A stretch of 19,878 bases of DNA from CAYFMS01 sp964462325 (GTDB lineage Bacteria; Patescibacteriota; Patescibacteriia; UBA9934), in the NCBI GenBank assembly GCA_964462325.1, contig CAYWYQ010000012.1, forward strand, positions 1 to 19,878, given 5' to 3'. Under the pieces are notes generated by a model. It was not told where the DNA came from. It was given only the letters and a program-made list of their open reading frames with translations, and did no database searches. Position numbers and translations under genes: made by a program. Below, in pieces: positions 6,179 through 14,171 of this stretch; position 1 is the first letter of the stretch, and every line of letters starts with the position of its first letter.

Positions 6179-6943
6179 ATGGCACATATTGTTTCCGTCG
6201 TTAATCAGAAAGGAGGTGTAGGAAAGTCGACCACAGCTGTGAACCTAGCGGCTTTTCTGGCACATTTGGGTAAATATGTGCTTCTTGTAGATTTGGATCC
6301 TCAAGGAAATGCAACCAGTGGACTTGGGTATAATCCTTTGCAGGTAGAAGGAACGTATGAGGTAATGGCGGGTCTAAAAAATCCAAAAGAGGTCATGTTG
6401 CAGACGGCGCATGATGGATTATATTTACTTCCCGGAAATCAGAATTTAGCTGGAGCTGCGGTTGAACTGGTGAATGAATTTAATCGTGAGAGAAAATTAC
6501 ATCAGGTACTCATGCCGGTTCGAAATGACTTTGATTACATTATTATCGATAATCCACCAACACTTGGAATGCTCACAATAAATGGATTAGTTGCGGCTGA
6601 CAGTATCCTTATTCCTGTTCAAGCGGAATACTTTGCGCTTGAGGGATTAGGACAGTTGATGCAGACCGTACATATGATTCGTCAATCTGTGAAACCAGAA
6701 TTGAAAATCATGGGTGCTGTCATTACAATGTTTGATCCAAGAACAAAATTATCAAAGCAAGTTTTAGAGGAACTATATAGACATTTTCCTGAAAAGATTT
6801 TCCGAAGTGTGATCCCAAGAAGTGTCCGTCTTGCAGAGGCTCCAAGCTTTGGAAAATCTATTCTACACTATGATCCTCAATCAAAAGCCGCTGAGGCGTA
6901 CAAACGCCTTGCACAAGAATTTTTAATGCGCGAACAAGTATAA
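6179..6943 (+). CDS. parA: Chromosome partitioning ATPase ParA (Soj)
   Basis: ParA is a deviant-Walker ATPase that forms nucleotide-dependent gradients on the nucleoid and moves ParB-bound origins during segregation. The 254-residue protein opens with the diagnostic NQKGGVGKSTT (about residues 8-18). It then has VLLVDLDPQGNATSGLG (Walker A' and the catalytic aspartate region) and the Walker B-like DYIIIDNPP. The start at 6179 is chosen over an upstream ATG at 6149, because ParA proteins begin a few residues before the P-loop and the -10 box at 6164-6169 lies inside the longer reading. There is no Shine-Dalgarno. parB follows after a single base, so the two form an operon. Confidence 0.95.
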   Translation: MAHIVSVVNQKGGVGKSTTAVNLAAFLAHLGKYVLLVDLDPQGNATSGLGYNPLQVEGTYEVMAGLKNPKEVMLQTAHDGLYLLPGNQNLAGAAVELVNEFNRERKLHQVLMPVRNDFDYIIIDNPPTLGMLTINGLVAADSILIPVQAEYFALEGLGQLMQTVHMIRQSVKPELKIMGAVITMFDPRTKLSKQVLEELYRHFPEKIFRSVIPRSVRLAEAPSFGKSILHYDPQSKAAEAYKRLAQEFLMREQV

Positions 6944-6944
6944 T

Positions 6945-7865
6945 ATGTCACAAAAAATAGGGGGACTTGGAAGGGGACTGGGAGCATTGCTCCCACAAAA
7001 CCCTCCTCCGGTAGCAGCAATAAAAACACCAGAACCAAGAAAAGTACAAGAAGAGAGACAGGTAGATGAACTCGAACAAGATATTGTATCGAGGATTTCT
7101 GTTATTGAAGTGAGTCCGGAATCTATCGTTGCTAATCCGCATCAGCCGCGGACACATTTTTCACCAAGCGATTTAGAGGATTTGATTGCATCTATAAAAG
7201 AGCATGGGATTCTGCAGCCACTTGTTGTGACGAAGAAAGGGAATGATCAATATGAGCTTATTGCGGGTGAACGTCGTTTGCGTGCATCTCGAGCACTGGG
7301 ACTAAAGAGTATTCCTGTTATTGTACGTAGTGATATCAACGAACAAAAGAAATTAGAGTTGGCATTGATTGAGAATATTCAGAGACAAGATTTAAATGCC
7401 GTTGAAGAAGCAAAATCCTATGAAGCACTTGCAGATTTATTTAGTTTAACAAAAGCAGAGGTGGCAGATAGGGTTGGGAAGAGTCGTTCATATGTCACGA
7501 ATTTAATGCGATTATTAGAGCTCGATGAAGACATGTTGAAAGCGTTAATTGATCAAAAAATCACAAAGAGCCATGCGAGGACGCTTCTTTCAGAAGGGGA
7601 TAGTATGAAGAGGAAGGTGTTATTTGATCAGATGCTGAGTGGAGGTATGACAGTAAGAGAGGCGGAAGCGAAAGCGACCGGACTTATACAGACGCGGAAA
7701 GCTCAGAAAGAAAAAGATCCAAATATTGCTGCTATTGAGCAAGAGTTGCGACAAAATCTTGGAACCAAGGTTCAAATACAGATGCGCGGTCAGGGTGGAA
7801 AAATGAGCATTACATTTTATTCGAAGTCAGACTTAAAGAGAATTATTGAAAAATTGGTAGATTAA
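6945..7865 (+). CDS. parB: Chromosome partitioning protein ParB (Spo0J)
   Basis: ParB is the CTP-dependent clamp that loads at parS and spreads to form the partition complex. The 306-residue protein starts with the conserved ParA-interacting GRGLGALLP motif (about residues 8-16). The catalytic ParB/Srx domain then contains NPHQPR, the LQPLVV stretch and the CTP-binding GERRLRA, followed by ENIQRQDLNAVEEA. A helix-turn-helix region covers LTKAEVADRVGKSRSYVTNLMRL (written here as one of several motifs), and a C-terminal dimerisation segment ends the protein. It lies one base after parA. No clear plus-strand terminator is visible downstream: the hairpin at 7869-7890 has its T-run only on the opposite strand. 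I found no full parS site in the window. Confidence 0.95.
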   Translation: MSQKIGGLGRGLGALLPQNPPPVAAIKTPEPRKVQEERQVDELEQDIVSRISVIEVSPESIVANPHQPRTHFSPSDLEDLIASIKEHGILQPLVVTKKGNDQYELIAGERRLRASRALGLKSIPVIVRSDINEQKKLELALIENIQRQDLNAVEEAKSYEALADLFSLTKAEVADRVGKSRSYVTNLMRLLELDEDMLKALIDQKITKSHARTLLSEGDSMKRKVLFDQMLSGGMTVREAEAKATGLIQTRKAQKEKDPNIAAIEQELRQNLGTKVQIQMRGQGGKMSITFYSKSDLKRIIEKLVD

Positions 7866-7890
7866 AAAACATGCCGTTTCTCAGGCATGT
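7864..7890 (-). terminator. Intrinsic terminator of the relA - small-ORF unit
   Basis: On the minus strand ACATGCC and GGCATGT (7884-7890 and 7869-7875 on the plus strand) form a perfect 7-bp stem around an 8-nt loop, followed by a run of five or more T (7864-7868). The stop codon of the upstream small gene (7881-7883) lies in the loop. The plus strand has no T-run after the stem, so it should not end parB efficiently. Confidence 0.8.
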
Positions 7891-8081
7891 GTGCGCGAAT
7901 GCGTATAGGGGCTAATTTGCTTATCATTCACAACGATGGATCTCATGTCTTGGTCGTCGTGCCATGTGAGACCCGTGACTTGTCTAGAACCAAGTAGTTT
8001 TCCGAGTGCACTTGCCGCCTCGATAATGTTTTTTGAGTCACGCAAAATATCCAAGATTTTCCGGATAGTGTCATTACTCAT
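7881..8081 (-). CDS. Small protein of unknown function, downstream of relA
   Basis: This 66-residue protein is not recognised. The N-terminal half is predicted helical (SNDTIRKILDILRDS then IIEAASALGKLLG). The C-terminal half is strand-like and polar (GLTWHDDQDMRSIVVNDK). No signal peptide, membrane span or cysteine is present. It is very likely a real gene because it has one of the few strong Shine-Dalgarno sequences in the window (GGAGGT, 4 nt before the ATG) and ends in a proper terminator. It starts 28 bp after the relA stop and is probably cotranscribed with relA. The Shine-Dalgarno is held in a perfect hairpin (8084-8100), so translation may be regulated. Confidence 0.7.
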   Translation of the reverse strand: MSNDTIRKILDILRDSKNIIEAASALGKLLGSRQVTGLTWHDDQDMRSIVVNDKQISPYTHSRTHA

Positions 8082-8083
8082 AC

Positions 8084-8100
8084 ATACCTCCGAGAGGTAT
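8084..8100 (-). promoter_or_regulatory. Hairpin enclosing the Shine-Dalgarno of the small gene
   Basis: ATACCTC (8084-8090) and GAGGTAT (8094-8100) form a perfect 7-bp stem with a 3-nt loop. On the minus-strand mRNA the 3' arm contains the ribosome-binding sequence and ends two bases before the ATG at 8081. Folding would hide the binding site. A palindromic protein-binding site is the alternative. Confidence 0.6.
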
Positions 8101-8109
8101 ATTAGCAGA

Positions 8110-9597
8110 TTATCGATTCATAAGCGAGCGCAATAAACTTTTCTTATTTTTCTTAATAGAATCTTTTATTTTTGTGCGTGCATGATGCGTTTTTACAAAC
8201 TTTAACCAATCTGCATTCGGGTATTTTCGATTCTTGTCGGTAAGGATCTCGCACATATCTCCCGAACGTAATTCAGATTCCAAGTTCACCATTTGGTGAT
8301 TTATTTTTGCACCTGTTGCTTTATTACCAATCTCTGTATGAATATGGAATGCAAAATCAACAGGAGTGGATCCTGCGGGTAAATCAATGACATCTCCTTG
8401 TGGTGAAAAGACAAAAATTCTATCTTGGAACATGTCTAACTTTAATTCGTCTAATCTATCCATGAAGTCCTCTTCATGTAACTCTTTTTGTATTTCGGAC
8501 AAGTCATCCATCCATTGAATTTGGCGAGCCTTAATCTTCCCACCTTCCTTATATCGCCAATGAGATGCGATACCGTATTCTGCTTCTTCATGCATTTCAA
8601 GCGTTCTGATTTGGAATTCTAGAATAGAACCTTCATCCGAAAGTACGGTTGTATGGAGTGATTGATAGCCATTTGGTTTTGGTTGCGCGATATAGTCCTT
8701 AATACGTCCTGGAAGTGGCTTGTAAAGACTGTGTAAAATTCCAAGGGTTGCATAGCATTGACTAACATCGTCTAAAATCACACGAAGTGCCACGATGTCA
8801 TACACTTTGTTTATATCATTGTCATAACGCTTCAATTTCTTATAGAGCGAATAACAGTATTTGATTCTTCCGTGAATATTTACTGGGGTAATATTGTGAT
8901 CCTGCAATTCCTTCTCTACCTCTTTCATTGCTTTGTTCATGGCGGGACCAAATTTCTTTACACGTTGTTCAAGAAGATGTTTTGTCCAATTATACTCTTT
9001 CGGGTGTAGGTACTTAAATGCATAGTCCTCGAAAAGACCTCGATATTCTCCCATCCCAAGTCGGTTTGCAATTGGGGCATACATTTCCATGACTTCGGTT
9101 GCGATACGCTTTCTCTTGTGTTCTGGGATCACATAAAGTGTTTCCATATTATGCATGCGGTCCGCAAATTTAATAAAGATCACACGTACATCTTTCGCCA
9201 TGGCGATAAACATTTTCCGTAGATTTTCTACGTATCGTTCGAGCCCGCGGTATTTAACATGGCCAAGTTTGGTAACGGCTGAAACCATACCGGCAATATC
9301 TTCTCCAAATTTTTCCTCAATTTCTTCAATAGTTCTATCTGTATCTTCAACGACATCGTGAAGAAGTCCTGCGGCAACAACGGCGGCAGGGAGTCGCCAA
9401 TTTGCTAATTTCATACCCGTAGCAAACACATGAACAAAATACGGTTCCCCTGTTTTTCTCATTTGTCCCTCATGTGATTTCTTGGAAAGATCATAAGCAC
9501 GACGAATAAGTTTAATATCGTCCTCTGTATATCGGTCATTTGTCAGTTTTGATTTCAAAACAGAAAATGAAGTTTGTGCATTTACTTGTGCAGGCAT
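8110..9597 (-). CDS. RelA/SpoT family (p)ppGpp synthetase/hydrolase, short form
   Basis: This is the stringent-response enzyme that makes and probably degrades (p)ppGpp. The N-terminal HD hydrolase domain keeps its metal ligands, in HDVVEDT (about residues 79-85) and FADRMHNM (about 143-150). The synthetase domain follows with GRIKYCYSLYKKLKR, the YDIVALRVI stretch, GRIKDYIAQPKPNGYQSLHT and EFQIRT. A TGS domain then begins at RIFVFSPQGDVIDLPAGST. At 495 residues it stops soon after TGS and lacks the helical, zinc-finger and ACT domains of the usual protein of more than 700 residues, so ribosome-linked control may differ. Both catalytic centres look intact. It lies 43 bp after topA, separated by a terminator, and has a probable close-set promoter of its own. 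Confidence 0.92.
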   Translation of the reverse strand: MPAQVNAQTSFSVLKSKLTNDRYTEDDIKLIRRAYDLSKKSHEGQMRKTGEPYFVHVFATGMKLANWRLPAAVVAAGLLHDVVEDTDRTIEEIEEKFGEDIAGMVSAVTKLGHVKYRGLERYVENLRKMFIAMAKDVRVIFIKFADRMHNMETLYVIPEHKRKRIATEVMEMYAPIANRLGMGEYRGLFEDYAFKYLHPKEYNWTKHLLEQRVKKFGPAMNKAMKEVEKELQDHNITPVNIHGRIKYCYSLYKKLKRYDNDINKVYDIVALRVILDDVSQCYATLGILHSLYKPLPGRIKDYIAQPKPNGYQSLHTTVLSDEGSILEFQIRTLEMHEEAEYGIASHWRYKEGGKIKARQIQWMDDLSEIQKELHEEDFMDRLDELKLDMFQDRIFVFSPQGDVIDLPAGSTPVDFAFHIHTEIGNKATGAKINHQMVNLESELRSGDMCEILTDKNRKYPNADWLKFVKTHHARTKIKDSIKKNKKSLLRSLMNR

Positions 9598-9606
9598 ACT
9601 CTATCC

Positions 9607-9615
9607 AATGTAACA
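9607..9615 (-). promoter_or_regulatory. Possible extended -10 promoter of relA
   Basis: On the minus strand TGT followed by TACATT (9607-9612) lies exactly 9 nt before the ATG at 9597. The hexamer matches consensus at four of six positions and the -35 is not convincing. A promoter is needed here because an efficient terminator precedes relA. Confidence 0.4.
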
Positions 9616-9628
9616 TGTTTTTGAAAAT

Positions 9629-9656
9629 AAAAAAGAGCAATTACTCGCTCTTTTTT
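9629..9656. terminator. Bidirectional intrinsic terminator at the end of topA
   Basis: AAAAAAGAGC (9629-9638) and GCTCTTTTTT (9647-9656) form a perfect 10-bp inverted repeat around an 8-nt loop, giving T-runs on both strands. It ends the minus-strand topA transcript. The topA stop codon (9641-9643) lies in the loop, and the upstream arm encodes the last residues of the protein. Confidence 0.85.
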
Positions 9657-11908
9657 GCTTTTGGCCAACGTGCGCGTGGATTCTTGTGCTTGGCTTCTAG
9701 TCGTTCTATTGCCATTTCTAGGGTAACTTCCTTTGGGTCTATTGATTTTGGAATTGAAACATTCGTTTTCCCATCTGAGATATATGGTCCAAATCGACCA
9801 TCCTTAATGAGTATCGGGTTTTTAGAATTTGGGTCTTCTCCGAGTTCCGCGATCGGTTCTTGGGCTTTTTTCTTTAATGCGATTGCTTCTTTGATAACGA
9901 CTCTTGCTTCTGACTCTGTAATGGTAAACAAATCATCATCTTCTGGAAGTGATGCATTTGACTTACCAGCCTTCAAATAAGGTCCATATGGTCCAATGAG
10001 TGCCAAAATTTCATCTCCATTTTCCATTTTTCCAATCGTTCTTGGTAATTCTAATAGCTTTAATGCATCTTCACGCGTAACCGTTTCAAAATTCATTCCT
10101 TTGAGGAGCGAAACATTTTTTGTTTTTTTCTCACCCTCAACATACTCACCTAATTGAATATAGGCTCCAAATCTTCCAGTGCGTACATAGATAGGAAGTC
10201 CTGTTTTTGGATCTTCTCCCAATTCGCGCGGAGGCATAATATCCTCGCGCGTCAGTTTTTTATCGTTTTCGGTGAGGTTCTTATGGAATGGTCCATAGAA
10301 TGCTTCAAGCATTGGACGCCATTCAACTGTTCCATCTGCAATCTCATCAAGCGTTTTCTCCATGGTTGCTGTAAATTCAAAATCTACAATTTGATCGAAA
10401 TGTTCTACAAGTAAATCGTTCACGATAAAAGCGATATCTAAAGGGTAGAGTTTTCGATTGTCATCCCGATCGATATACCCTCGATCAACAATCGTTCCGA
10501 TGGTTGGAGCGTAGGTTGAAGGACGTCCAATACCATGTTCTTCAAGCTCTTTGATGAGTGTGGCATCAGAATAACGAGCGGGTGGTTGGGTGAAGTGCTG
10601 TTCTGCCTTTACTTCTTTTTCCTGTATTTTGTCTCCTTTGTTCATTTCAGGCAGAATCTTTTCCTTTGCGCTCTTATATACCTTCATGAAACCATCAAAA
10701 GTAATAATACTTCCATTTGCTCTAAACCGGTATTTTTTTGCTTCAAGATCGACGGCGGTTTGTTCGATTTTCGCAGAAGGCATTTGGCTTGCAAGTGTTC
10801 TACGCCAAATCAAATCATAGACCTTCAATGTCTGTGCATCAACTTTTCCTTTTAGTGTTTCTGGTGTTGTATGTGGATTTGTTGGCCGTATCGCTTCATG
10901 AGCTTCTTGTGCACCCTTACCCTTTGTTTTATAAGCAACAGATCCTTTTGCATATTCTTTTCCAAATGCAGATGAAATATACTGTTGCGCTTCTTCAAGG
11001 AATTGTGAAGAGAGGTTTAAAGAGTCTGTACGCATATAGGTAATATGACCCGTTTCATATAGTTTTTGTGCGAGCCGCATTGTTTGTTTTGCACTGTATC
11101 CTAGCTTATTATTTGCCTCTTGTTGCAAAATAGATGTCTTGATAGGAGTAGGTGCTTTGCGTGATCGATCTTTCTTTTCTATAGACGATACAATGAAATC
11201 TGCTCCGTCTAAATCTTTTACGATTCCATGCGCCTCATCTTCTGTTTTGATATCAAGTTTTTCAACTTTTTTCCCATCTCGATATGTGAGCTTCCCGGGG
11301 AATTCGGTCTTATTATGTTCAAAGAGCCCTTCGATTGACCAGTATTCATCTTCTTTGAAGGCCTGACGTTCACGTTCACGTTCTACGATAATACGAACAG
11401 CTACGGACTGAACACGTCCTGCCGATAGTCCGCGCCTTACTTTTTTCCAAAGAAATGGCGATAATTCATATCCAACAATCCGATCGAGAATGCGTCTTGC
11501 TTGTTGTGCGTCTACCAAATCTTGCGCTATGGTACGGGGTTTTTCAAGAGCTTTTTCAATAGCACGCTGTGTAATTTCATGAAAGGTAATTCTTTTTGCT
11601 TTCTTTGGATCGATTTTCAATATTTCTGCAATATGCCATGCGATTGCTTCTCCTTCTCGGTCTTCATCAGTAGCTAGATAGATTTCATCTGCTACCTTTG
11701 CTGCTCTTTTTAATGCAGTAACCTGTTTTTTCTTATCTTCTGAAACAATATATTTTGGTTCAAAATTATTTTCAAAATCAATACCCATCTCTTTTTTTGG
11801 GAGATCTCGCAGGTGGCCGAATGAAGAAATAACATCATATTTGCCACCAAGGAATTTGGTGATCGTTTTCGCTTTTGTTGGTGACTCTACTATAAGAAGC
11901 TTTCGCAT
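9641..11908 (-). CDS. topA: DNA topoisomerase I (type IA)
   Basis: TopA relaxes negatively supercoiled DNA by passing strands through a transient single-strand break. The 755-residue protein begins with the Toprim motif LLIVESPTKAKTI, and the metal-binding acidic triad TDEDREGEAIAWH follows (D81, D83, E85). The active-site tyrosine is Y291 in GHITYMRTDS. After the core come three glycine-rich C-terminal repeats (RFGAYIQLG, GPYGPYLKAGK, GRFGPYISDGK). No Cys4 zinc fingers are seen, which is common outside Proteobacteria. The start is set at the ATG at 11908. The GTG at 11950 would add 14 residues that encode the promoter, and homologues begin MxxLLIVESP. A near-perfect promoter overlaps the end of folC. 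Confidence 0.96.
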   Translation of the reverse strand: MRKLLIVESPTKAKTITKFLGGKYDVISSFGHLRDLPKKEMGIDFENNFEPKYIVSEDKKKQVTALKRAAKVADEIYLATDEDREGEAIAWHIAEILKIDPKKAKRITFHEITQRAIEKALEKPRTIAQDLVDAQQARRILDRIVGYELSPFLWKKVRRGLSAGRVQSVAVRIIVERERERQAFKEDEYWSIEGLFEHNKTEFPGKLTYRDGKKVEKLDIKTEDEAHGIVKDLDGADFIVSSIEKKDRSRKAPTPIKTSILQQEANNKLGYSAKQTMRLAQKLYETGHITYMRTDSLNLSSQFLEEAQQYISSAFGKEYAKGSVAYKTKGKGAQEAHEAIRPTNPHTTPETLKGKVDAQTLKVYDLIWRRTLASQMPSAKIEQTAVDLEAKKYRFRANGSIITFDGFMKVYKSAKEKILPEMNKGDKIQEKEVKAEQHFTQPPARYSDATLIKELEEHGIGRPSTYAPTIGTIVDRGYIDRDDNRKLYPLDIAFIVNDLLVEHFDQIVDFEFTATMEKTLDEIADGTVEWRPMLEAFYGPFHKNLTENDKKLTREDIMPPRELGEDPKTGLPIYVRTGRFGAYIQLGEYVEGEKKTKNVSLLKGMNFETVTREDALKLLELPRTIGKMENGDEILALIGPYGPYLKAGKSNASLPEDDDLFTITESEARVVIKEAIALKKKAQEPIAELGEDPNSKNPILIKDGRFGPYISDGKTNVSIPKSIDPKEVTLEMAIERLEAKHKNPRARWPKAKKSE

Positions 11909-11917
11909 ATCGTGGGC

Positions 11918-11946
11918 ATAATGAGTGAAAGGAGATGATCTGTCAA
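11918..11946 (-). promoter_or_regulatory. topA promoter, predicted leaderless
   Basis: On the minus strand a perfect TTGACA (11941-11946) is followed after 17 bp by CATTAT (11918-11923). Nine bases separate the -10 from the topA ATG at 11908, so the transcript would carry essentially no 5' leader. This is one of the best promoters in the window, and it begins just downstream of the folC stop codon. Confidence 0.75.
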
Positions 11947-11950
11947 GCAC

Positions 11951-13234
11951 CTAGAAGGAATTTGAGCGTGAAATAATTGAGGTTTCAGGTATCCAGACCT
12001 CGCGTACTTCCCCGGCTAAATACATTGATCCGGTTACAAGAAGAATATCTTCCTTTTTTAGATTTTTTCGCAGATCTTGTACAGCATCTTTTGCATTAAT
12101 GTATGTATTACCTCGTTTATTTGTTGGGATCATTTTCATGAGTTTTGCTGGGCTCTCCACTTTTTTTATCCCCACACTAAAACGTGTTGTATGGATTTTT
12201 TGTGCAATAGGCAAAAGTATTTTTATACTCTTTTGTATGTCCTTTTTTACCGTTGACGCAAGAAGTATATACACTTTTTTATTTAGCCTTTTTGCGAGCG
12301 CAACCGTTGATGCAATTTTCGCAGTATTGTGTGCACCGTCTAAAATGATGTGTGGCTTATCCTGTATTGTCTCAAATCGGCAGGGAAGTGGCTTGTGAGT
12401 AGAGAGTGCTTTTTCGATGCTCTCATCCGGGATCTGTAATTCTTTTGCAGCGGCAAGAGCAATAGCAGTATTTTGTCCTTGATGCTGACCGGCGAGGGTG
12501 GGATTCCGGTGATGTACCTCATTAGTGATAAAGAAAAGTGCCGCTTCTTTTTTTACCGCTTCTTCGCAGAATATTTTTTTAAGTCGTGGTCGGCGTTCTC
12601 CGACGATAGCTGTACCATTCTTTTTCATAATCCCTGCCTTTGCAAGTGCAATATCTTCCAGTGTATCGCCAAGTACTTCTGTATGATCCTTGCTGATATT
12701 GGTTATAATATCAATCTCTGCGCCCGATATTGCATTTGTACCATCGTATCTTCCTCCGCAACCTGTTTCTAGTACGCACCAACGGGCACCTGCTTTTTTA
12801 AAGGTATACAAGCCAAGACCCGTACTAATATCCATGAATGAAAGTGGGGCATTTTTCTCTAAGAATTTTGCGTATATACATGTAACCTCCTCTATGCACT
12901 CTAAAAGAAGCTCGGTATCGATTAATGCATTATTGAAAAGAAATCTTTCGAGATATGTTGTTGTATGCGGAGAGATGTATGAGGCCACATTTTCACCATT
13001 TGCCTGCAAGATGCGGTGGAGAAGCTGCACGACGGATCCCTTACCACTTGTTCCTGCGACATGAATAATACGTAAGTCTTTATCGGGATTTCCTAGTACA
13101 TGAAAAAATATCCTCGTATTTTTCAATCGAGCACATAGTACGCGTTTTGATTTTGTCGCTGTTGGTTGGTAAATATTGTGCAGCGAAATAAAATCAAGCG
13201 TTGCCTTTCGGTATCGTTCTGCGAGATCTTTCAT
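11951..13234 (-). CDS. folC: Folylpolyglutamate synthase / dihydrofolate synthase (FolC-like)
   Basis: FolC is a cytoplasmic Mur-ligase-type enzyme that adds glutamate to folates using ATP. The 427-residue protein shows the P-loop HVAGTSGKGSVV (GTNGKGS in most homologues), SPHTTTYLERF, the ETGCGGRYDGTNAI signature and TNISKDHTEVLGDTLEDIALAKAGI. The C-terminal ligase domain begins at ILDGAHNTAKI. The set fits FolC better than the cell-wall Mur ligases. Whether it makes dihydrofolate, polyglutamates or both is unclear. Reduced-genome lineages often lack folate synthesis, so it may extend imported folates. The start is set at ATG 13234, because the longer reading from 13270 overlaps dprA and includes the -10 box. 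That leaves a 10-bp gap after dprA. Confidence 0.9.
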   Translation of the reverse strand: MKDLAERYRKATLDFISLHNIYQPTATKSKRVLCARLKNTRIFFHVLGNPDKDLRIIHVAGTSGKGSVVQLLHRILQANGENVASYISPHTTTYLERFLFNNALIDTELLLECIEEVTCIYAKFLEKNAPLSFMDISTGLGLYTFKKAGARWCVLETGCGGRYDGTNAISGAEIDIITNISKDHTEVLGDTLEDIALAKAGIMKKNGTAIVGERRPRLKKIFCEEAVKKEAALFFITNEVHHRNPTLAGQHQGQNTAIALAAAKELQIPDESIEKALSTHKPLPCRFETIQDKPHIILDGAHNTAKIASTVALAKRLNKKVYILLASTVKKDIQKSIKILLPIAQKIHTTRFSVGIKKVESPAKLMKMIPTNKRGNTYINAKDAVQDLRKNLKKEDILLVTGSMYLAGEVREVWIPETSIISRSNSF

Positions 13235-13243
13235 TATGAGTAT

Positions 13244-13252
13244 TCTATACCG
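13244..13252 (-). promoter_or_regulatory. Probable -10 element of folC
   Basis: On the minus strand CGG followed by TATAGA (13244-13249) lies 9 nt before the folC ATG at 13234. It overlaps the dprA stop codon. No strong -35 was found, so folC may also be read through from dprA. Confidence 0.45.
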
Positions 13253-14117
13253 ATGGACTAGTGGGTGCAAATGGAGATCTACGGTATCTTTGACCCTTAT
13301 CCTGAATAATTACGCCATTCATCTTGAGTTGAAGTAATGTGGATAAGGTGGTAGAGATATCTAATTTTGTTTTTTGAAGAAGGATATCTATATGGACAGG
13401 TTGTAGTCCAATCACATGCAAGAGAGACTTTTCCACCTGATTTTTTGGCGTATACTCAATAGAGGTGTGTTCTTGCGCCGTACACTGATAGTAAGTAAGA
13501 AGATCTGCGGGATTTGTTATAGGAATAGCTCCGTCTTTAATAAGCGCATTTGTTCCTTCTGACTGTGGACTGTCGATAGGGCCAGGTAGGGCAAGTACGT
13601 CTCTATTTTGCTCTAAAGCAGATCGCGCTGTTATGAGTGTACCAGATCGTTTTGTAGCTTCAATGATCAATGTTGCTTGAGAAATGCCTGATATAATACG
13701 ATTACGGATAGGGAAATATGATTTTCTCGGAATGGTATCTGGTGTATGTTCAGAAATAATTCCGCCACCACTCTTTACGATACATTCCGCAAGAAGGGAC
13801 TCACGTCTTGTTATACAATGATGTCCGCCGGCGAGTACGGCGATGGTTGGAATATGTGCGCGTAATGCGGCTTCATGTGCGCTCGTGTCTATACCATAGG
13901 CTAATCCGCTTACAATGGTGATGTGTTTCGGAAGGGAACTAATGAGCATTTGTGCGCAGCGTTTCCCATAATCAGACGCATGTCTTGAACCAACGACGGA
14001 AAGGTATTGGTCAGTAGATGGCATTGTTCCCTTTAGTATAAGAATATGCGGCGGATCAAAAATTTCCTTGAGTAGTGCTGGGTATTTTGCGTGTTTCTTT
14101 GTAAGTTTCTCAAACAT
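13245..14117 (-). CDS. dprA: DNA processing protein DprA
   Basis: DprA binds incoming single-stranded DNA during natural transformation and loads RecA. The 290-residue protein carries the Rossmann-like DprA domain: VVGSRHASDYGKR (near 41), VSGLAYGIDTSAHEAAL (near 69), the EATKRSGTLITARSALE stretch, LALPGPID and EGTNALIKDGAI. A C-terminal winged-helix-like region ends the protein (about 225-280). The N-terminal SAM-like domain is absent or very short. The start is taken at ATG 14117 rather than the in-frame ATG at 14129, because GAGGAG sits 4 nt before 14117 and uses bases of the upstream ATG. It follows pth and precedes folC. Its presence suggests capacity for DNA uptake, common in CPR bacteria. 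Confidence 0.93.
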   Translation of the reverse strand: MFEKLTKKHAKYPALLKEIFDPPHILILKGTMPSTDQYLSVVGSRHASDYGKRCAQMLISSLPKHITIVSGLAYGIDTSAHEAALRAHIPTIAVLAGGHHCITRRESLLAECIVKSGGGIISEHTPDTIPRKSYFPIRNRIISGISQATLIIEATKRSGTLITARSALEQNRDVLALPGPIDSPQSEGTNALIKDGAIPITNPADLLTYYQCTAQEHTSIEYTPKNQVEKSLLHVIGLQPVHIDILLQKTKLDISTTLSTLLQLKMNGVIIQDKGQRYRRSPFAPTSPSV

Positions 14118-14147
14118 AAAACTCCTCATGGGTATGGGGAGTTTTAT
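14116..14147 (-). terminator. Hairpin between pth and dprA: weak terminator and/or RBS-masking structure
   Basis: ATAAAACTCC (14116-14125) and GGAGTTTTAT (14138-14147) form a perfect 10-bp inverted repeat with a 12-nt loop. On the minus-strand RNA the 3' arm contains the dprA Shine-Dalgarno GGAG and the first two bases of its ATG. A four-T run within the arm also gives it a weak terminator look for pth. Confidence 0.55.
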
Positions 14148-14171
14148 TTATACAGGTATTGTATCACAGAT

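Noticed and set aside
12473..13064. Several plus-strand ORFs of about 100-120 residues opposite folC
   Set aside because: They lie wholly inside a well-supported FolC frame, and their products show no domain-like pattern.
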